This document shows positions 60,041-64,000 of a stretch of DNA of 64,000 bases, piece after piece. The position numbers were made by a program, and so were the translations under genes. The stretch spans positions 2,108,001-2,172,000 of the forward strand of contig OU015674.1 of NCBI GenBank assembly GCA_907165275.2. Direction: 5' to 3'. Positions within the stretch are counted from its first letter, which is position 1, and each line of letters opens with the position of its first letter. Source of the stretch: Zygaena filipendulae. Taxonomy: Eukaryota; Arthropoda; Insecta; Lepidoptera; Zygaenidae. The notes under the pieces were generated by a model that worked only from the letters and a program-made list of their open reading frames with translations, was not told where the DNA came from and did no database searches.

Positions 60041-61469
60041 ATTACTCACCTACTAGTTTTTTCCCACGGCTACGCTTGCAAGGATGTTTGAAAGTGCGCC
60101 GGCGCAACCCTCGAACCCATAGTACTTTACGCTTCAAGATCTAAACTGTCATTACTTCTTTATCAGTAAACCGATAGTGATGCAACTAAACTTATTACAA
60201 GGAAAGCAACTGGGAAGATCCCGTTCAATACTATTTAGTAATTTGGTCATGATTCGCGTAGGTAACTTATACCACAGATAATATATAGGCACATACGTAC
60301 AACCACACTAACAGAAATCATAAAAATAATTGTTTATACATAGAGCGTCAACCATTCAAAATTCCACTCGCATTGACCCCTAAAAAATTCAATGTTTGAA
60401 AAGAATCGTAAGTAAGGTGGTTCCACCACTGATAAAGCATTCCTGCGTGCGCTGAATGCGGTTCTACGCCTATACATTTTATGTTTTTAGAATAAAGCTT
60501 AAGCTATGGTTACAATAACGTATATAATTTTTGTTACCCGACACCGGTACCTTTCCGATTAGCTTTGTAAGGTTACACCTATCTCCTCAAGGGGTAGACA
60601 GAGACTATCAAGTGCAGATTTACGATTAACTTAAAAGGTGGGGAAAGGGGGAGGTAAATTTTGGTGTGATGCGATCGTCTTCTATCGTTTTATCCTTTTA
60701 TTCACCTGCATAAATTTAGAAATTCTCGCAGAAATTCCTAAAAAAAAGTACCCGGCATCCTTTTCCGCAACCCTGACAACATTTATTCAAAGTTTAATGA
60801 CAATCGGTTGAGAAGTGAAGACGTGAAAGCGTAACAAACTCACATTCGTATTTTAAAATATTGGAATTATACAAAATTGATCTCAATTCTCCAATTTATA
60901 TGTGAAGTCCCTTGTTTGGTGATGTGAGTTGGACGAAATAGGTGGCTGTCACTGACTGTACTAATAGTTTACAATACCTAGGCAATCTAAGTCATACTAA
61001 AGTTATCTATTGTGCCGTTTTTCCAGTAATTGACGTGTTTTAGAACTGTATTATCCAAACATAGGCCATTGTTTTGCGACTCGTGTTTTTGTACTACGGC
61101 ATTTATATTTCGAAATGCTCTATAGTTTACTGTGGATTGGTACTTTCAAATCGATTGTAGTGTTGTATGTAATACTGCAATATGAACCAGATGTTGCCTC
61201 GCGGTTTTATACCTGCGTGGGTTGCCGGATCTCCCTCGGGAACTCTACAAGTATCCAATACCCTATACAAATACAGGACGGACGTCGCAGACAGGTACAT
61301 TAACCACTACCCCAACAGTGCTGTCTAAATAATGATAGATATTGTTGTAGAAAGATTTTTTTTTTAATATTTTTTACTACATTTATTTTTAATTTTATAT
61401 GCAAAAATTACGAATTTTATAAAGACTCTTTAGCTTGTTTTAATCTTCGAATAACATAAATATATCCTA
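60041..61469. other. No gene recognised; Helitron fragments
   Basis: A CTAG-ended relic at 60053 (CTAGTTTTTTCCCACGGC), a reverse body at about 60715-60870 and a small fragment near 61196-61255. The rest is AT-rich. Confidence 0.4.
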
Positions 61470-61660
61470 CTAGCTGTCACACGTGGTTTCACCCGCGATA
61501 ATTTCGGAGTTCCGCGGGATTTCCGGATTACAATATAGCCTATGTTACTCAGGGATAATATAGCTGTCTAACGGTAAAAGAATTTTTGAAATCAGTCCAG
61601 TAGTTTTTGAGTTAAATCGTAAACAAACAAAGAAACAAAAAATAAATCTTTCCTCTTTAT
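61470..61660 (-). mobile_element. Helitron-like element
   Basis: CTAGCTGTCACACGTGGTTT, CACCCGCGATAATTTCGG, then a diverged body; the right end is approximate. Confidence 0.55.
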
Positions 61661-61661
61661 T

Positions 61662-61870
61662 CACGACCTAATTGGCGCAGAGGTCACCATGCCTACCCGC
61701 TAATCAAGGGGTTCCGAGTTCGATTCCCGGTGGGAGTGGATTTTGTGTGATGAACACAGGGTTCCATTTTCCAGTCTGGGTGTGTTTATATATCTATAGC
61801 ATAACATATATAAGTAATTCTATGTAGTATATACCACGTAGATCTGTGTGTTGTGATGTGGATTATTAAT
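61662..61870 (+). mobile_element. tRNA-derived SINE
   Basis: Box-A-like TAATTGGCGCAGAGG and box B GAGTTCGATTCCCGG are followed by a 130-bp tail with CAGTCTGGGTGTG and a TGTGTTGTGATGTGGATTAT end. Same family as 58160-58428. Confidence 0.65.
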
Positions 61871-64000
61871 ATAGACTAACTAAAAAACGTGTGAGAGTCG
61901 TGGAACACTTGGTCAGAGCGAAGTTTTTTCCGTATCACACTGAGTCCGTTATGTCCGTTATGCGTTAAAAAAAAGGGAAAAATACAAAATAAAACTCATT
62001 TCAAAAAAATTACACTTGCTTTGGTAGTTTTTTGCCAGAGCAACCGTATGACGCCGTGACGGAAAATGATTTTTTACTACCATCCGTGCGATAAAGAACC
62101 TCGTTCTAATATATCCTAGAAAACTTTAAGCTATGGGTAAAATAATCATTTAGTTATAACAGAAATCGGAAACTTTTTTGTAACATCAGTTCTTAATTTT
62201 CTTTATAATTTGTGATTTTGCACGTAATTGAATTTATATTAACGTATAAAGATGCAGTAGGGTAGAGATTTTTAACTGACTTACAAAAAGGAGGAGGTTC
62301 TGCATTCGGCTGTATGTATGTTTTTTTTATCATATTATCATATTATATTATCTTTTTTTTATCATTGTATGGTTTGAAATTATAGTTATGATTATTTAAT
62401 TTTTTTCTATGGAATACTTTGAGGAGAAGGAATCATATATAGGTTATATATAGGTAGGTGTATTATAATGCACAAATTAGAAAATTTAAACTATATTACT
62501 CAACAAAAATGACGTGGCATTTTTTTGTACCAACATGGAACCGTGAAACCGACGCGGCACTTTCCGCCAAAATCTAACTTAATTTATTGCAAGTTTTAAC
62601 TTTTTTTTTTAAGAAATCAACTAAAATAGGGAAAATAAAGAAAGAGACAATAAAAAAAAACTAACCTTTTTCATCAAAATCATCATCCAACACTTCAATT
62701 CCCTCTTTCTGGCGAAAAAAACTGTCTCTATATCACTTTTTGAAAATAAAATTCTTGTCTATTATTGTGTTGAAACCGGGTTAAGTGCACTTTTATCTAT
62801 TAAAAATTTTACATGGATATTATAATTTATTTATTTTTACACGTTTCATGTTACGATTTCGAAAAAGTTCTGTAGCAGTCGTTGCACTGTGTAAAAAAGA
62901 ACACTAAATAATTAAAAAAAAAGATACATGTAAACGGCCAGTCGTATTTTATCGAGCCTCAAATTTAGAACTCGCGCACGTCATATTTTGTAAATAGAAA
63001 ATCCGTATTCACTGCGCTTTCATAAAGCTGCAACGGTGGTTATCGATATTATTTTGAGCTTTTTTCTATCGTTAATTTTGTCATTGTTATCCGTCGATAG
63101 TGTTGCGCGCATGCAGTTTCAACACACTATGATCTAACACTGGCCGACTCTGGATTGCAGAACATACTTATTCTAAGTCAACTTACATTCGTTCATATTT
63201 GCCTGCGGGGAGTAGGGCTGCTATGGCTCGGTGTTAGGAATTAGAACTATCTCTTCAGACCTTAACTGTCAACTTTTTATTTGATGACTTCGACTAACGA
63301 GTTCACGCGCTATGCGTAACTAATTCAATCGCAATAAAACAGTAATATTATTTTATCTAATTTAAATAACAATTTAGTTAATCTTATCCACCTATAAGCG
63401 GCGGTTAATCAAATCCATCGTTACTTCGAGTTAAAGTATCTATACTTAGTTTAACAGAAAACCGTTAAATAGTAGGTAAGTCAGCATAATAAATTAAAAG
63501 CCGAGAGAGTTTTTATTACTGGCACGCAAGAAAATGTGTCGGTTACAAAATTGTTTTTCTCGTTTAATGCATGATTGGAATTGCAGTGTTAACTGCCGGT
63601 TAATTCTTTAATGAAATTGTCGGTGAGAGCAGCAACCCTAGATTTCGCGTAGTACAAGAAACGTCTTGCATATAATAATATGTTTTAGCCTATATTGAGC
63701 GCTTACAGGCGCTGCGGTAGTGATGTGCGCAGCTCTACCGCGTCGGATTCCGTTATTTTTAATATTGACGCTAATTTTTTTTATTTGAACTAACCAATTT
63801 GCAAGATGAACCTGTAGGTGCGTGTGATCTAACACATCAAAATAAATAATAAAGTGAGAAGTAATAAAAAAGAAACAAGATTGATATTTTTAATGATTTT
63901 TCAATACTTATTCCAAGAAGCACGTTTTTAAAGCTTGACTGACAAGTGAGATGTTTTTTGTCATTATGCATTATAATTTATTTTTACACCACGTTATGTA
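61871..64000. other. No gene recognised
   Basis: AT-rich. An RTE-like terminus relic at about 62270-62340 (AAAAAGGAGGAGGTTCTG). Slightly GC-richer patches at 63180-63240 and 63690-63750. No coding segment supported. Confidence 0.35.

Noticed and set aside
61662..61740. tRNA-like sequence with boxes A and B
   Set aside because: Not a free tRNA: no proper acceptor stem, and it continues into a conserved tail also present at 58.2 kb, so it is a SINE.

Overview
The window looks like AT-rich nuclear DNA from a ditrysian moth or butterfly. The support is: many short Helitron-like elements with the lepidopteran signature (a TC...TATTATAAA start and a GCGGGTGAAACCGC hairpin followed by CAGCTAG), LINE 3' ends with (AAAT)n or (TTGAT)n tails, tRNA-derived SINEs, TTA-flanked palindromic MITEs, and scattered TAGGTA-type simple sequence. 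There is no operon, phage, CRISPR, rRNA or free-standing tRNA signal. Most longer open frames are chance frames in repeats or antisense shadows.

One host gene is supported. It runs on the minus strand from about 32.8 kb to beyond the left edge and encodes a C2H2 zinc-finger transcription factor, possibly an orthologue of Drosophila dati/CG2052 in the wider rotund/squeeze/LIN-29 group. Five exons can be read by eye. Exon 1 (32142-32803) is acidic, Ala- and Pro-rich. Then come three very short in-frame exons (29815-29871, 29116-29184, 27299-27361), and after a 26-kb intron an exon (894-1113) with two complete C2H2 fingers. All internal joins are phase 0, so the small exons can be included or skipped without changing frame. 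The first two small exons look like duplicates of each other. The zinc-finger exon ends in phase 1 inside an HTG linker, so more fingers must lie off the left edge.

Layout: 0-0.9 kb, downstream intron with LINE tails directly behind a splice donor. 0.9-27.3 kb, giant intron full of Helitrons, nested MITEs and a 106-bp higher-order tandem repeat. 27.3-32.8 kb, small exons and exon 1. 33.08-33.66 kb, a CpG-rich island just upstream of exon 1. 33.7-64 kb, no recognised exon: upstream intron or intergenic DNA with further Helitrons, MITEs, SINEs, a long miRNA-like hairpin (49.9 kb), a recent tandem duplication (53.1 kb) and two promoter-like GC-rich stretches (48.3 and 49.0-49.5 kb).

Gene identity rests on recall of family sequences, and exon borders on splice consensus and reading frame. 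No transcript or database evidence was available.
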